The notes beneath the pieces were generated by a model. It worked only from the letters and a program-made list of their open reading frames with translations, was not told the DNA's origin and made no database searches. The translations under genes and the position numbers were made by a program. From the NCBI RefSeq assembly GCF_028858725.1, contig NC_084759.1, forward strand, positions 88,961,389-89,025,388: a stretch of 64,000 nucleotides of DNA, read 5' to 3'. Below are positions 26,583 to 39,357 of the stretch, in pieces (within the stretch, counting starts at the first letter, position 1; the number at the start of each line of letters is the position of its first letter). The stretch comes from Colius striatus (Eukaryota > Chordata > Aves > Coliiformes > Coliidae).

Positions 26583-26808
26583 TTCTATAGTTCCATTTCA
26601 ATATAAGAAAAAACTATTTCACTGTGAGGGTGATGGAGCAGTGGCACAGGCTGCCCAGAGGGGTTGTGAAGTGTCCTTCCTTGCAAGTCTTCAAGACACA
26701 CCTGGACATGTTCCTATATGACCTGATCTAGGTGAACCTGCTTCTGCAGGCGGGTTGGACTAGATGATCTCTAAAGGTCCCTTCCAATCCCTACCATTCT
26801 ATGATTCT
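26583..26808 (+). mobile_element. CR1 LINE, 3' fragment
   Basis: The fragment runs from 'ttccatttcaatataagaaa' through 'cacaggctgcccagaggggt' to 'ccctaccattctatgattct'. It is similar to the copy at position 1 of the window and is therefore probably the same, fairly young subfamily. It is antisense to MAOA intron 1. Confidence 0.93.
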
Positions 26809-27469
26809 AATTTTACCTACAGCAATAATGGTTGTAGTATAACTTAGCTTTTCTGAATCTAAAGACTCCCTGAAAACTGAAACCTGGCCAAATCAGCTAA
26901 CACAGTATTTATCTGACAAATCAAATGCAGATTTTCTCCAACACAGCAACATCCTCATTGTAGGTATCATCAGGTGCTGTAAGAGAAATTACACCTCTTT
27001 TTTTAAAGCATGAGGATCAGTGGCCACAATGCACTTGGTAATGTTAAAGTAGACTTGAATCTGAATAATATCTTGGGAAGGACTTTTTTTCCAGCTCCTT
27101 CGCATCAGGAAAAGTTGGCTGCCTACGGTCTTCTCACAGTTACAAAACCCAACTGCTTCTACAGATACTCCCAGATGACTTTTTGCTGTCTTTATTGAAA
27201 GAATACAAGCACGAACAACCTTTAAAAAAAACAAAACAAAAAAAAAAAGGTAACTTAAACAGATCCTATTTCTTGTGGTGCAAAAATCCCAGACTGGATC
27301 CCTGCAGTCTCCTGCACCTACGAACATTATAAAGTGAGTCTTCCTACAGACTCTGTTCCGATGAGCGCCAAGTACAAAACAACGCAAGAAGAAGCGAATA
27401 CGTCCTAAGACAGCGATATTTTTGTCACTTTTCTTTCCCCAAGTGTGTCTGAAGCTCATTGGAGACCTG

Positions 27470-27975
27470 ACACTCTGGTTAACTACCGCTCCCTCGCTGA
27501 CCTGCCGCTCCCAGACCCCGTGCTGCCCAGCCGGGAGCACCGATGTCCCGCCGCCTCTCGCGGCGCAGGACGGGCTCCGGGACCGCTCCGGAGTGATGCT
27601 CCGGGAAAGGCCGGCGGATGCTCCCCGGACCCACCTGAGATGCCGGCCCCGATCACGATCACGTCGTATCTCTCGGCCATGGCGCTGCCCTCGCACCTCC
27701 CGCTACCTCCTCTCCACCCTCACGCAGCAGCGACGGCGGCAACAGCAGCTCGGATCGGGTTGTGGAACACGGACAGTGCGCCGCCGCCCCTCGCCCGCCC
27801 CCGAGCGGGCCCCGGCACGCCTCCACCAACGGACGCTGCCTGGAGGCGGAGCCTCGCGTGACCGCCCCCTCTCAGCCCTCACCCTCGGCGCGGCCCGGCG
27901 GGAGGTGCCGAGCTGTGCTTCCGAGTCTATGTTTATCCGGGGCCCGTCTCGGCAGCACCCTGTCCCGAGTGCACC
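27470..27975. promoter_or_regulatory. CpG island / MAOA promoter region
   Basis: This is the only strongly GC- and CpG-rich stretch of the window. It surrounds the first coding exon of the MAOA-like gene. Upstream of the start codon it has GC-box-like sites: CCGCCCC at about 27783, GCCCGCCCCC near 27790-27800 and ACCGCCCC near 27860, which read GGGGCGG on the coding strand. No TATA box stands out. An Sp1-type, TATA-less promoter agrees with what is known for mammalian MAOA. The long open frames here on both strands reflect low stop-codon frequency in GC-rich DNA. Confidence 0.8.
27635..27680 (-). CDS. MAOA: Monoamine oxidase A-like, coding exon 1 (start)
   Basis: The first coding exon gives MAERYDVIVIGAGIS plus the first base of the next Gly codon. 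GAGISG is the GxGxxG nucleotide-binding turn of the FAD Rossmann fold. The ATG lies in a strong Kozak context (GCCATGG) and the donor is TCTCAG|GTGGGT. The start gives a short N-terminus like that of MAOB, without the roughly ten extra residues of human MAOA. The 5' UTR continues upstream into the CpG island; its start cannot be seen. The enzyme oxidatively deaminates monoamines such as serotonin at the outer mitochondrial membrane. Confidence 0.95.
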
Positions 27976-28664
27976 AGAAGGGCTGAAGGCAGACAGGTGG
28001 CAGCGTACAGGTTGAAGGATGCAGCAGCTCTGGAAGACTACACTCACCAACCTCTTTTTATTTGCTAAAATTTGGAAGGCATGCTAGCAGTGAGGGCATC
28101 CATGGAGCTGGAGTGCTCCAGGTTACAACAGTATGTGACCCTCACCTTGTATGAGAATCAAATTGTGCTTGGCCCATGAACCAGGGAGTGAAGGGTTAAC
28201 AAAAGTAGCTTCCCAAAGACAATGCCTGAAATGATAATAACCAGTTGCCAAAATGCCATTTTTGTTTGTACTTAGCTACTACTACTGCTCCGAAATACAT
28301 AGTGGTTGGGATTTTTTTTTTATGCATTTAAAAGCTCGTGCAATTTTTATTGCTAAAGTGTAAATGTCATCTCCGTGAAGCTAAGTAGAAAAAATAGAGA
28401 GCTTGTCCATCCCTTTCCAAGTAAGCACAGAAGACCTTTACAATTCATACAATCACAGAAAATCCTAATGCCGCTTCACGTTAAATATTGATACAAGTTC
28501 TGAGAGATGCTCAATTCTGCCATCACATTCCATACCTGAGTGTGACCAAAGAATTGAAAGAGAGTATGATGCTACACAGTCGGTGCCCTCAGAAATGCCG
28601 TGACTTTCTTACAGTGGGGAAAATTAGGACTTTTGGTTTATGGTTTGTGACAAATGAGCAGGAC

Positions 28665-29132
28665 ATGCACCTGTTGGAGCAGGTCCAGAGGGCCACAAAA
28701 ATGGTCTGAGGGCTAGAGCATCTCTTCTATAAGGAAAGGATGAGAGAGTTGGGGTTGTTCAGCCTGGAGAAGAGATAGCTCTGGAGACACCTTCTTGCTG
28801 CTTTTCATTATTTAAAAGGCCCTTATAAGCAAGATGGGGGAGAAATGTTTTAGTAGAGCCTGTAGCAACAGAACACGAAATAACGATTTTAAACTAAAAG
28901 AAGGGAGATTACATCTAAAGAAGAAATTTTTTACAATGAAAATGATGAAACACTGGAACAAGTTTCTCAGAGAAATAGTAGATGCCCCATCCTTGGGAAC
29001 ATTCAAGGTCAGGTTGGACAGGACTCTAAGCAGCCTGATCTAATTGAAGATGTCCCTGCTCATTGCCAGGAGGATAGACTAGATGACCTTTAAAGGTCCC
29101 TTCCAATTCAAATCATTCTGTGACTCTATGAG
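28665..29132 (+). mobile_element. CR1 LINE, older 3' copy
   Basis: It shows the diverged CR1 sequence 'gagcaggtccagagggccac', 'ttgttcagcctggagaagag', 'gatgacctttaaaggtccct' and the end 'atcattctgtgactctatga'. It encodes degenerate pieces of the reverse transcriptase C-terminus. It appears older than most copies here. Confidence 0.88.
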
Positions 29133-30248
29133 AGCAGTGACTAGATTACAAACATCTGTGAAATAACTGCGTGGTTGTGTGAGAGATGGAATAATGGATC
29201 TTCTTCAAAAAATAGGTACTTTAAAAAGTAAAGTGTATGTACAGTGCTAATTGTGTTGTACTAGATGCAGACATACAAGTGCCAGGTGCTATAGCAAATA
29301 TGAACAAGATCCTTACTGCTCTATGAAGCTGTGTACTGATACAGAAGCTCATTATCACTGAGGTTGCTGCTGCTCTCATGCCAGAGTAAAGTAAGCAAAA
29401 CCAGGATCATCTAAGCCTGTGAGAGTGATGTGTATTCTGAAACAGAAAATGCAATGCACAAACAGCTGTTTTTGCTTACTGGGGAAAAAAGTCTTTGCTT
29501 CTTGAAGGTGATAAGGATACCCACTCCCACAGCTCTGCTGGCCCCTGTGAGCAGGTCACAGGGAATTCAACAAAAAAAAAAAAAAAGCTTCACCAAGCAG
29601 CCTTATAATCCAGAAGCCAAGATTAGAGAAAGCAACAAAAACATCCTCTGTGATTGCAACAGGAAACCTCTGTGCATCTAGATAACTTGCTGACTAGCTT
29701 GCCAAAAAGGCTGCTAGTGCTGACAGGATCTGCAACAGGCTTGTTAAAGAGGAATGGAGATTGGAGTGGTTTTACTCAGAGCAGCTCTTAACAATGAGAG
29801 TTGACATAAACATGTGAATTGTACACATCATGATGACCTCAACCCTTGGAGTAAAGACTGAAAAATTATCTAAGGGGCTACTAAGGATTATCTTGGGCAT
29901 CAGCATCTTCCAGAGTTAGCAATGGCTGTCAGAACTGCATATCAGCTAAGCCCTTAGCATCTGTATGATATACATAAAAGGCCTAGGAATAAGTCTACCT
30001 CAACTCATATAGATCTTCAGACATCTAGTATTTGAAGGGGGGAAAAAGCCCAAGTAGATGTTGAAACTTTGCTTGAGAACAAGATGAGCCCAGTGGAAGA
30101 TGATCACAGAGATCTTGTCACTCTCTCAACTAGGTCCATCGGAGTTTTCTGAGGACTTGCTAAAAATGCAAGAAGCAGAGAAGGAAGAAAGTGATGTCGT
30201 ATTAAGAGTGATGCTCCTTTCCTAAGTGTCATGACCACCATTTTCAAA

Positions 30249-30740
30249 ATCATAGAATCATAGAATGGTAGGGGTTGGAAGGGACCTTTAGAGATCATCT
30301 AGTCCAAACCCTCACTGCAGAAGCAGGTCCACCTAGATCAGGTCACACAGGAATGCATCAGGCGAGTCCTGAAGATCTTCAGAGAAGGAGACTCCACATC
30401 CTCCTGGGCAGCCTGTGTCAGGGCACCCTCACCCTCACAGTAAAAGAGCTGCTTCTTATGTTTAAATGAACCTTTTTGTGTTCCAGCTTCATCCCATTAC
30501 CCCTTGTCCTGTTGCTAGATACAACAGAAAAAAAGGATGCACCAACCTCCTGACACCCACCATTTAGATATTTGTTAACATTAATGAGATCCCCCCTCAG
30601 TCTCCTCTTCTCTAGACTAAACAGCCCCAGTTCCCGCAGCCTTTCCTCATAAGGAAGATGTTCCAGTCCCCTGATCATCTTGGTGGCCCTGCGCTGGACT
30701 CTCTCCAGACGTTCTCTGTCCCTCTTGAGCTGGGGAGCCT
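30249..30740 (-). mobile_element. CR1 LINE, 3' copy
   Basis: It starts at the terminal repeat 'aatcatagaatcatagaatg' and extends to the 'gagctggggagcc' region, so it is truncated about 490 bp from its 3' end. It lies head-to-head with the plus-strand CR1 at 30900-31857. Confidence 0.94.
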
Positions 30741-30899
30741 AGAATTTGTTCAGAAATCAATAGAAAATAAAGGGATGACAAACTTTATAATACAGGAAAT
30801 TTTATTTCAAGCAGACAAAATTTTATTTTGAAACAAGTAAACTGTTTCTCAGAACCGAGCTGGATAATAAATGCTTCCTAATGAGCCATATTCCTTATG

Positions 30900-31857
30900 T
30901 CCTGGTAATCAATGGCACAGAATCAAGTTGAAGGCCTGTGGCCAGCGGAGTTCCACAGGGATCAGTTCTGGGGCCAGTCTTGTTCAACGTCTTCATCAAT
31001 GACCTGGATGAGGGGACAGAGTGTACCCTTAGCAAGTTCCCTGATGACACCAAACTGGGAGGACTGGCTGATTCCCCAGAAGGCTGTGCTGCCATTCAGT
31101 GGGATCTCAACCAGCTTGCGAGTTGGGCAGAGAGGAACCTCATGAGGTTCAACAAGGACAAGTGCAGAGTCCTGCATCTGGGAAGGAACAACCCCATGCA
31201 CCAGTACAGTCTGGGGGTTGACCTGCTGGAGAGCAGCTCTGCAGAGAGAAATCTGGGAGTCCTGATTGATAATAAGCTAAACATGAGCCAGCAATGTGCC
31301 CTCATGGCCAAGAAGGCCAATGACATCCTGGATGCATCAAGAAGAGTGTGGCCAGCAGGTCAAGGAAGGTTCTTCTCGCCCTCTACTCTGCCCTGGTGAG
31401 GCCTCATCTGGAGTCCTGTGTCCAGTTCTGGGCTCCTCAGCTCAAGAGGGACAGGGAAGTGCTGGAGAGACTCCAGCACAGGGCCACCAAGATGATCAGG
31501 GGAATGGAACATCTTTCATATGAGGAAAGGCTGTGGGAACTGGGGCTGTTTAGTCTGGAAGAGACTGAGGGGAGATCTTATTAACATTTACAAATATCTA
31601 AATCGTGGGTGTCAGGAGGTTGGTGCATCCCTTTTTTCTGTTGTAAGAAAGAGAAAACTGTTTCACTGTGAGGGTGACGGAGCCCTGGCACAGGCTGCCC
31701 AGAGGGGTTGTGGAGTCTCCTTCCTTTGAAGTCTTCAAGACCTGCCTGGATGTGTTCCTATGCGACCTGATCTAGGTGAACCTGCTTCTGCAGGGAATTT
31801 GGACTAGATGATCTCTAAAGGTCCCTTCCAACCCCTGCCATTCTACTATTCTATAAA
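30900..31857 (+). mobile_element. CR1 LINE, about 0.95 kb 3' copy
   Basis: It begins in the VINGT...[24 protein letters not shown] part of the reverse transcriptase and runs to the terminal ATTCTA repeat at 31840-31857. The catalytic (Y/F)ADD motif is PDD (near 31035), and the frame is broken near 31340-31400, so it is not active. It includes the '[20 protein letters not shown]' stretch. Confidence 0.95.
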
Positions 31858-32647
31858 AACCGGGGTGCAATGCAGAAGGGTGAACATAGGAAGCTACTGT
31901 TGCCAAAACAACTTCCTAGCAATCTGTGTAGTTGATTTATGTCTGCTTCAGTGAAAGAGTTGTAATAACAATTTGCTGAACTTGCAGAATGTGTATGATT
32001 GTTAATGTGAAGTCACAGGAGTGACATAGTTTTTCACATTTACCAGGAAAAAAAAAATCACTGAAATTTGCTGAGAAATACAGTGGAATACCCAGAGCAA
32101 GGCTTTCACTTGAGATTACAACTGTGTCAGCAGCAATAAAAACTGTCAAGTAGCTCCAGGAATGGGCAAAAATATATCAATTTCTTGGTCAAAGAACAGG
32201 AAAAAAAAATCCAAAGTGTCATCAACAAGTTCCTTATTTTACTACATGTGATTTGCCTTCAGTTTAGCCAACTCCTGATTTAAGGAAGTAGAACTTCTCA
32301 GGTCAGGTCATCAGTAGTCACAGTTATGTGTTATGTTCTGTCTGCTCAGTATGCCAAATGATGAGTAAAATCAGTCATAATTGTTTTGGAAAACACAGAT
32401 ATTTTACATTTCTTCTTGATTTCAGTGTTATTTTTTTTGCCAGTGAAAACTAGAACTCAAACATTGAGAAAATCCCTGGCATTTAAAATAAAATGATTTT
32501 GTTAAAATAAAATACACTATCTATTGTACATTCATGTATACAGAATACTTTAAAAATATTTTTCTTAATTATTAATGTCTTTTTTCAGGGAAATAGAACC
32601 TAAGTAGTGTAAGACAGGAATGCATCATCACTGGAAGACTGATTTTC

Positions 32648-33595
32648 ATAGAATCTTAATGGCTGGAAGGGACCTTGAAAGATCATCTAGTCCAATCCCC
32701 CTGCCAGTGCAGGACCACCTGGAGTAGGTCACCAGGAACACATCCAGGAGGTTTTTGAATGTTTCCAGGGAAGGAGACTCAACCACCCATCTTGGCAGCC
32801 TATTCCAGTGCTCCATCACCCTCACAGTGAAGTTTTTCCTACTAACCACCTCCCTTCTAATACACCGCAGTATGCCATTGGCCTTCTTCACCACAAGGGC
32901 ACATTGCTGGCTCGTGCTCATCCTGCTGTCCAGCAGCAAACCCAGGTCCCTTTCCCCTAACTAACACTTAATTCTCCAACCTGTACTGGTACTTGGGGTT
33001 ATTCTTTCCCAAATGCAAGACTCTACACTTGCTCTTGTTGAATTTCATTACGATTCTCCCCACCCAACTCTCCAGCCTGTCCTGGTCTTGTTGAATGGCA
33101 GCACAGCCTTCTGGTGTGTCAGCCACTTCCCCCAGTTCAGTATCGTCAGCAAATGTCCTGACAGTGCCCTGTGCTCCATCATCAAGATCATTAATGAATA
33201 CATTGAACAGTATCAGTTCCAGTACCGACCCCTGAGGGACTCCATTAGACACAGGCCTCCAACTAGACCTTGTCCCATTGATCACAACTCTCTGCCTTCT
33301 TCCCTTCAACTAGTTAACAATCCACTTCACTACCTGATCCTCCAGCTGACACTTTCTCAGTTTTGCTGCAAGGATGCTGTGGGAGACAATGTCAAACGCT
33401 TTACTGAATTCCAGATAAACCACATCCACTGCACCTCCACCATCTATCCACTTGGTTACGTCTTCATAAAAGGCTATCAGGTTGGTCAAACATGACTTCC
33501 CCTTGGTAAAGCCATGTTAACTGTTCCTAATGCCTCTGTTATCCTTTAAATGCCTGGAGACAGCAGCAAGGATAAGTTGTTCCATCACATTTCGT
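32648..33595 (-). mobile_element. CR1 LINE, about 0.95 kb 3' copy
   Basis: The minus strand encodes [10 protein letters not shown]...LFNVFINDL, the FADDTELG reverse transcriptase catalytic box (near 33140) and '[17 protein letters not shown]'. The 3' end is at 'catagaatcttaatggctgg'. The middle of the 3' part (around 32850) is collapsed by a deletion. Compared with the 30900 copy it belongs to a different CR1 subfamily. Confidence 0.93.
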
Positions 33596-34419
33596 TGTTA
33601 AGGTTCTGATTACCACCACTTAGTCAATTCTAATGTCACCTGATTCTTGAATCTTAATGATATCAACAAAATTTATCTGAAATATCCTAGAACATGCCAT
33701 CTTAATTGTTACAACGAGCTGCAATTTTTGCTGTTAACTCATCATCTGTGTTGATTAGCACTCTACTCTGCAGGCACAAAGAAGAGCTTTCCAGAGAGTA
33801 TCAGAGCCTTTTGCAAAGCTTAATTCACATAAATTTACATTCATACACATTTTAATTGTGGTAATTATATGGTTAGTATTCTGGTTTACATCAAGCTCAA
33901 ATATGACAAACTGAAAAAGAACCAAAACTCTTACAATCGTCAGACTCAGTAGTTCTATTGGGAGTCTATTTGTTGGGCAACAGTGTGCACGATGTGGAGT
34001 AACTTCAAACCTCATCTGTAGGTGATTCTGCATTTTGTAAGGTCAGTTTTGTGTTCTGGAACAGTATCTTAGACTATCTGATGCTAATTTTGAGATCATT
34101 AGTTAATTTACAATGCTAATGATATTTACAGAGATGTTTGCGTTTTTTTCCAAGGACTTTATCAGTAATGAAAATGATAAAAGACTATGTAGCACATAGA
34201 CAATGTTGTACACCATGAGTAGGAAAAAAAAAAAGGTAATGTTCTAGAAAATATTTCAGGCTTCAGAGCACTTTCCTCTGAAACAGAAAAAAAAATCCAA
34301 AGAAATATCCCCGGATCAAAGTGTCTCCAAGGGTTTTATGAAAGAGAGAAAACACATATTCCCAAACAGCAACTAAGATTGGCTTCCTGCCCAAAGCAGA
34401 TCTGGGACTTGTCCATTTT

Positions 34420-34650
34420 GAATACATTCAAAGACAGAGATTCTATAACCTCTCTGGACTTCAGAGTCTGACCACCCTTGTGGTGGACATTTTTTCCTCA
34501 TATCGAGTTAGAATTTCCCAGGACTCCAAGTCCTATTGATTGCCCTGTTCCATCCCTGGGTTCTTTCCTGCTTTGGAACAAAACTTTCTCACCTTCTTGT
34601 GGTAGAGGTATTTCCAGAAGTGTTAAACCCATGGCACTATACAGTAGGTC
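34420..34650 (-). mobile_element. Possible ancient CR1 remnant
   Basis: The stretch 'gagattctataacctctctg...tgaccacccttgtggtggac...atttcccaggactccaagtcc' resembles the reverse complement of an old CR1 3' region ('...cacaacctctctgggcaacc...tgaccaccctcacagtgaa'). The match is loose, so assignment and borders are uncertain. Confidence 0.4.
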
Positions 34651-35864
34651 TTGAACGTAAACTGTCATGATCCTGTGTCCTCACTGAGTCTCCCGGGAGT
34701 TATTCATACAACCTTTCTGCCTCTCTCTTGTCCATGAAATAGGTAGTTATGTAGACCACTAGAATGATCCTGGCAGGAGATTTATATAGAGATTGCGCAC
34801 AATGTTGCTAAAATCTGTTAAGAATCAAATTCATAAGCTGTGAGTGGTATTGTAGAGTATTAATGGGTATGGGCTAGGGTGTGTATCCTTAGCGTTTCAA
34901 GTACACTTTCTTACTTAGGCATGTATTCAAAACCATCAGAAAACTGTTACCAGTCTGATATTGTAGAACAGTCTTTGCTGATATGAAAAATGCTTTTGTA
35001 CACAATGATAACTGTGACATGTTTATTCATTACTGTTCATTTTTTACTGGCATATTTTCAACAACTATAGCAACTTTGTGCTTCCTATCTAGCTCTATTT
35101 CAGGCACTGTGCTAAACTCTAATCAATGAATGAGCACCTTGAAGCAAATTATCATTGCTCATGGCTATTAACATTTGATTAGTTCATTTTACCTTATAAC
35201 CACAACCAGGAATCTTCTGAAATAAAAACACAGGCAATAAAAATTGAGTGCTCACCCTCTCTGTGTTTCTCTCTCCATTATCAAGCATCCAACACACTTT
35301 CTGGTGTGGTGGGACATGGAAGGGCACATGTGGAGTGGGGTGCTCCAAGCCAGCTCCCATCACTGGTAGAGTTTCTGCTTTTCAGCAACTGATTGGTGCT
35401 AGACTTACTCATTTGCTTTCCATCCCGTGTACCACTCTAGAGACCCCGGTTCCCTCCAGGGAAGGGAACAAAGAAGGTGTCATTCATGTGACTGCGTTGT
35501 ATTTGGGGGCCTGAAAACTTTTGGTGGGGTTGTGGAAAATAGCCAGCTGCATGTAGTTTTCTTAAAGTCTTAAGGAAAAGGTCAACTACTATGACTTTGA
35601 TGTCCCTAGGTAATCTACTAGAATATATTTAAAGCATTCATCCAAATTTCAAAGTGCTCCTCTAAACTTCAGAACAAAAAACCAAAACACAAGCTGAGAC
35701 TTGAATGCCCTCAACTACACAAAAGCTGTCTGTTCTTCCAGAGAAAACTTGTACATACTCACTGGATAAAGTCTCACTTCCTCAGGTGTCATTGTTTAGC
35801 AAGGAGCAGCTTTTGCTTGGTACAAGGGGGAGTGAGTTGCAGTGAAGACCTGCTAAAAAGTTCT

Positions 35865-36786
35865 TGGACTTTCCCCTGGCTCTTGGGTTCAGATCCACCT
35901 CTGGCCCAGCTGGGCCAATCTGGCGCCTCTGCCATCACTATTTAAGGACAGGAATTTGAAGTGCTTGGGAGGAGGTGTAAGAGTGGTACAAGATGGAGGC
36001 GACCATGCAGACCCCGCAGTCAGAGAAGGAGGAAGAAAGGAGGAGCAATAGACCTGAGGCCCCTCGGCAAGCCGTGATGAGAATGCAGCTGTACCCCTGC
36101 AACCCATGGAGGGCCATGGCAGGACTGAGAGCCACCAGCAGCTCCAGGTGAGTGTGCCCAGATGGGCAAGAGACTGTGTGAGGAGCAGCCATGGCACAGG
36201 CCATGCTGGAGAGCCTGCGGGCCCCAGAGCAGCCCCACAAGAGAGGCAGAGAGGAGCTGCTGCCTTTGGGATGAACACACGTCAGAGCAGCCCATGCAGG
36301 ACTGCCGTGTGTATGAGGGACTCCACAGAGGTGCAGGGAGGACTGGTGCAGAGCCCACCTGCCCTGAGGAGAGACAAAGGGCAGAAACCATCAAGAATAG
36401 ACTGACTGAAACCCCCATTCCCTGCCCCCCTGAGCCATTCAGCACGGGAGGGGAAAAAGACCACCAGGATCAGGGCTCTGAGCCCAGAAAGAGGAGAGGG
36501 GTGGGGAGAAGGTGGTCTTAAAGGGCTGGTTGTACTCTTCATCATTGCACCATTCTGTGATGTTTTATTTTGGTTATGTTTTGGGGTTTTCTGGTTATGC
36601 TTTAGTTGGTGCTGGCTTAAATTATTTTCTGTTTTTTTCCCCAAGCCGAGTAGCCTGCTCTGTTTTGTTGGGGACGATAAGCAGCAATGAAGCCCTCCCT
36701 GCCCTTTGGCAATCCTCAGGTCTTTGGTCCTTGAGGCTAATCGTGGTCTTTGGTCCCATGATGGGCCTAAACCACAATATCAAATA
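35865..36786 (+). mobile_element. ERV-type LTR (probably solo, 5' end unclear)
   Basis: It has a TATA-like 'ctatttaagg' near 35938, a GC-rich block, a T-rich block near 36540-36650 ('ccccaagccgagtagcctgctctgttttg') and the end 'gggcctaaaccacaatatc'. The last parts resemble the 3' half of the LTR at 39358-40459 ('ccccaagttgagtctgttttgcccatgatgg'), so they are probably related families. No gag, pol or env sequence flanks it. The open frames inside are not viral genes. Confidence 0.6.
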
Positions 36787-36788
36787 TG

Positions 36789-36828
<40 letters not shown>

Positions 36829-36829
36829 C
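36787..36829. repeat. (TAGA)n microsatellite
   Basis: About ten uninterrupted GATA/TAGA units directly abut the end of the LTR at 36786. It is probably length-variable between individuals. Confidence 0.95.
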
Positions 36830-39357
36830 TCTACAGAAATGTGGAATAAATTTTTAAGTATTTTCAGCCACCAAAACGTTAGGTAAGTGTTGTGTTTCTG
36901 TGCTAGGACACCATCAATAACTTCAATTTGTAAAATAGTTCCAGCTTTTTATTTCATTTTATGATACAACATACTTAGACAGGTTGGGTACAGAAATTTG
37001 GGAGATGGAAGAAAGCTGGATTACATTATTAAAAATTAAAATCTCTTTCCTGTGCATTCTGACTAAAATTGTTATTTATCTTTCTGCAGCATCAAAGACT
37101 TTGTATAAGTTTCAAAATCATCAAATACTTTTAAGTGAGGTAGATCTTGCAAATTTAATCATCATATTAATGAGCAGTGAGCAGACTTTATCAGTGAATT
37201 AAAGCACAAATCTCCATGTACCAGAAGTCAGAAATGCACAGACACCTCAGACACAAAGAAGTGGTTGTTCAGTATGGCTGCATGCAGTGAGGAGAGCTTT
37301 CTTCCTGGTATTAGGAGACACACATGTTGCTTCAGGAAGAGGCAGGTGAAGTGCGATAAATGTATTTTTTCTTGGGACTCAGCCTTCTCCCGTACATAGT
37401 TGATTATTGTAATCAGAATTTTAAAAATGAGTATCTGTCTTGCTTTGCCTTCAAGTAAAGAAGCCCTGAAATGATTTCAACAAGCATAAATTAAATACAT
37501 CCTTTAGGATGTTTAATTCTACTAACACTTTCAGCTCCAATATGTCTGTAGGTGGAAGAGACTGCAAGGAAGGTCTAGAAGAAAGGCTCCATGTACTCCA
37601 CAAAACTCTGGAGCTCCTTTCTCCCACCTTCATGGGGAGCACATGTGGTTCTTTCATTGCACAACAGGAGGAGCAAGCTGGAGCGCAGCTGTGCAAGGTG
37701 TTCAGAGCATGGGATTGGTTTCAAAAGGAGCTGTCCAAATTGCTGATGTCTGCAAGAGTTTTGGCCAAAAGGCATGCAGACCCAAAGCAGGTGTGTTGGT
37801 GACAGAAGAAACGTCTGTGGTGGAAGAGCCTTTGCCTCTGGAAACAGGGTAAAATTTTTTAAGGCTTCCTTGCTAGACTCAGCCTCTCAGCAAGCATGGG
37901 CTTAACATTCAACTTGTGCATTTCAGGTCTCTGACTCTATTACTGTGCACCAGACTTAAAACTACTGTATCTGAGGATATATGAAGTTGACTTAATTTTA
38001 TGGTTATTTTAGAAGCTCCTACTGATTTGTCCAGACTTTCCTTCCAGATTTGAGATAACACATGATTGCAGGTGCCTACTGAACTTTGGAGAGTGCTGGT
38101 ATTGCACAACATATGCTCTATCTAGTGGATAGGACTTTTACATTAAGACTTGAACTTTGCCCATGTTCTTTAAATCACGTGAAACAGATTTATACTGTGC
38201 AGTGTCATTGCTGCTATCAAGTTTTCTATGTGCCCTTCGCTGCCATCACACTATCAGATAATTTTTATGCATCGGATTTTACAATGCACTTTCAGAGATA
38301 TTAATAAAATGTTCTTTTAATTACTAACTCCATAAAAAGGGGGTTTGCATATAGCTCATGGATTGCTGGTGTCATTTGAGATTAGATCAAAGCTTGTGTA
38401 GGAGATAGCAGCAATCTGAACATAATAGTGCATTTTAAGAACAAGTTAGTTATGGATCACAAACCCTGGCTGCAGATTGAACAGGGTTTTAGAAGTAGAA
38501 CAGCCATTATAGGAACATGGGAAGATCAGTGGAAATCATTAGTGGAGACAAATATCAAAGAAGATTTGAACTGAGAGTAAGAAAAGTAGGAAAAGCCATC
38601 TGGAATAAAGAATACAGTTAGAACTGCCATTGAACTCCTGGTTTTGATACAGCAACAACAAAAAATAATCAAGGAGCTTTGCTAAAAGCAAACCAGATAA
38701 ATTTGTCATGCCCCTCCCTCCCTGGTCTATCAGGGAAAACAACATTGGAAACCTATAGAAAGCATCCAAAAGGAAATAAAGGCTGTTCTCTGCAATTTCT
38801 GTATGGAATGCAGTCAGCTGAAGCTATGTGGACAGCTTCATCTCTCTTCTAGATTAATGACTACTTTTATGAATACTTAAAACCCTCAGCACCCCTCCCA
38901 AGAAGAAGTCTTACTGCAGAACTCTGGGAGATGAACAACTTTTTGTGCCAGGCCTCCTCTTCACGTCCAGTGACCCCGGCAGTCTGCATTTAGATCCAGA
39001 CCTAAGTACCACCTGGTAGTAATCAGTCACACAGATGCATCTCTCTGACTGACCAGGAGAGAAAAGCTCATTTCCGAGGAGCCATTATTTCTTTTCTTGA
39101 AAGTCTTTGACTGGAAGTTACCCTGTAGATTCAGCATGCTTTCCAGTATGACCCAAGGAGTCATATTATTGTAGCAAACATTAGTTGCCTGTTTTCATTT
39201 TTGAAAACCCAAATAGAGAATCCAAGAGGCTAACATTATGCTGGTTCCTAAGACTGACATAGACAGAAGTGCATCCTTTCTCCATCCACAATTACTTGAA
39301 TTTAGGTAATAGATTATTATAAATTATCCAAAGCAATGAATTCGCAGATTTTGAAAT

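Larger units (their letters stand above)
15713..27634 (-). other. MAOA: MAOA intron 1
   Basis: This is an 11.9 kb intron with CR1 copies at 17172-17357, 18026-18745 and 26583-26808, a 7SL/Alu-like fragment at 18752-18803, and a 17-bp tandem duplication at 20016-20049. The longest chance frame (175 codons, minus strand, 25330-25857) has no recognisable domain. The block 18804-19480 is more GC-rich than its surroundings but matches nothing I know. The rest is AT-rich without visible features. Confidence 0.7.

Noticed and set aside
27422..28015. 197-codon plus-strand frame and overlapping minus-strand frames around 26989-28050
   Set aside because: They fall in the CpG island, where stop codons are rare. 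The encoded Arg/Pro/Ala-rich sequences have no conserved motif, and only the 46-bp MAOA exon 1 is supported.
36020..36644. Several 100-140 codon frames on both strands
   Set aside because: They lie within an LTR-like repeat without gag, pol or env motifs, and overlap one another on both strands.
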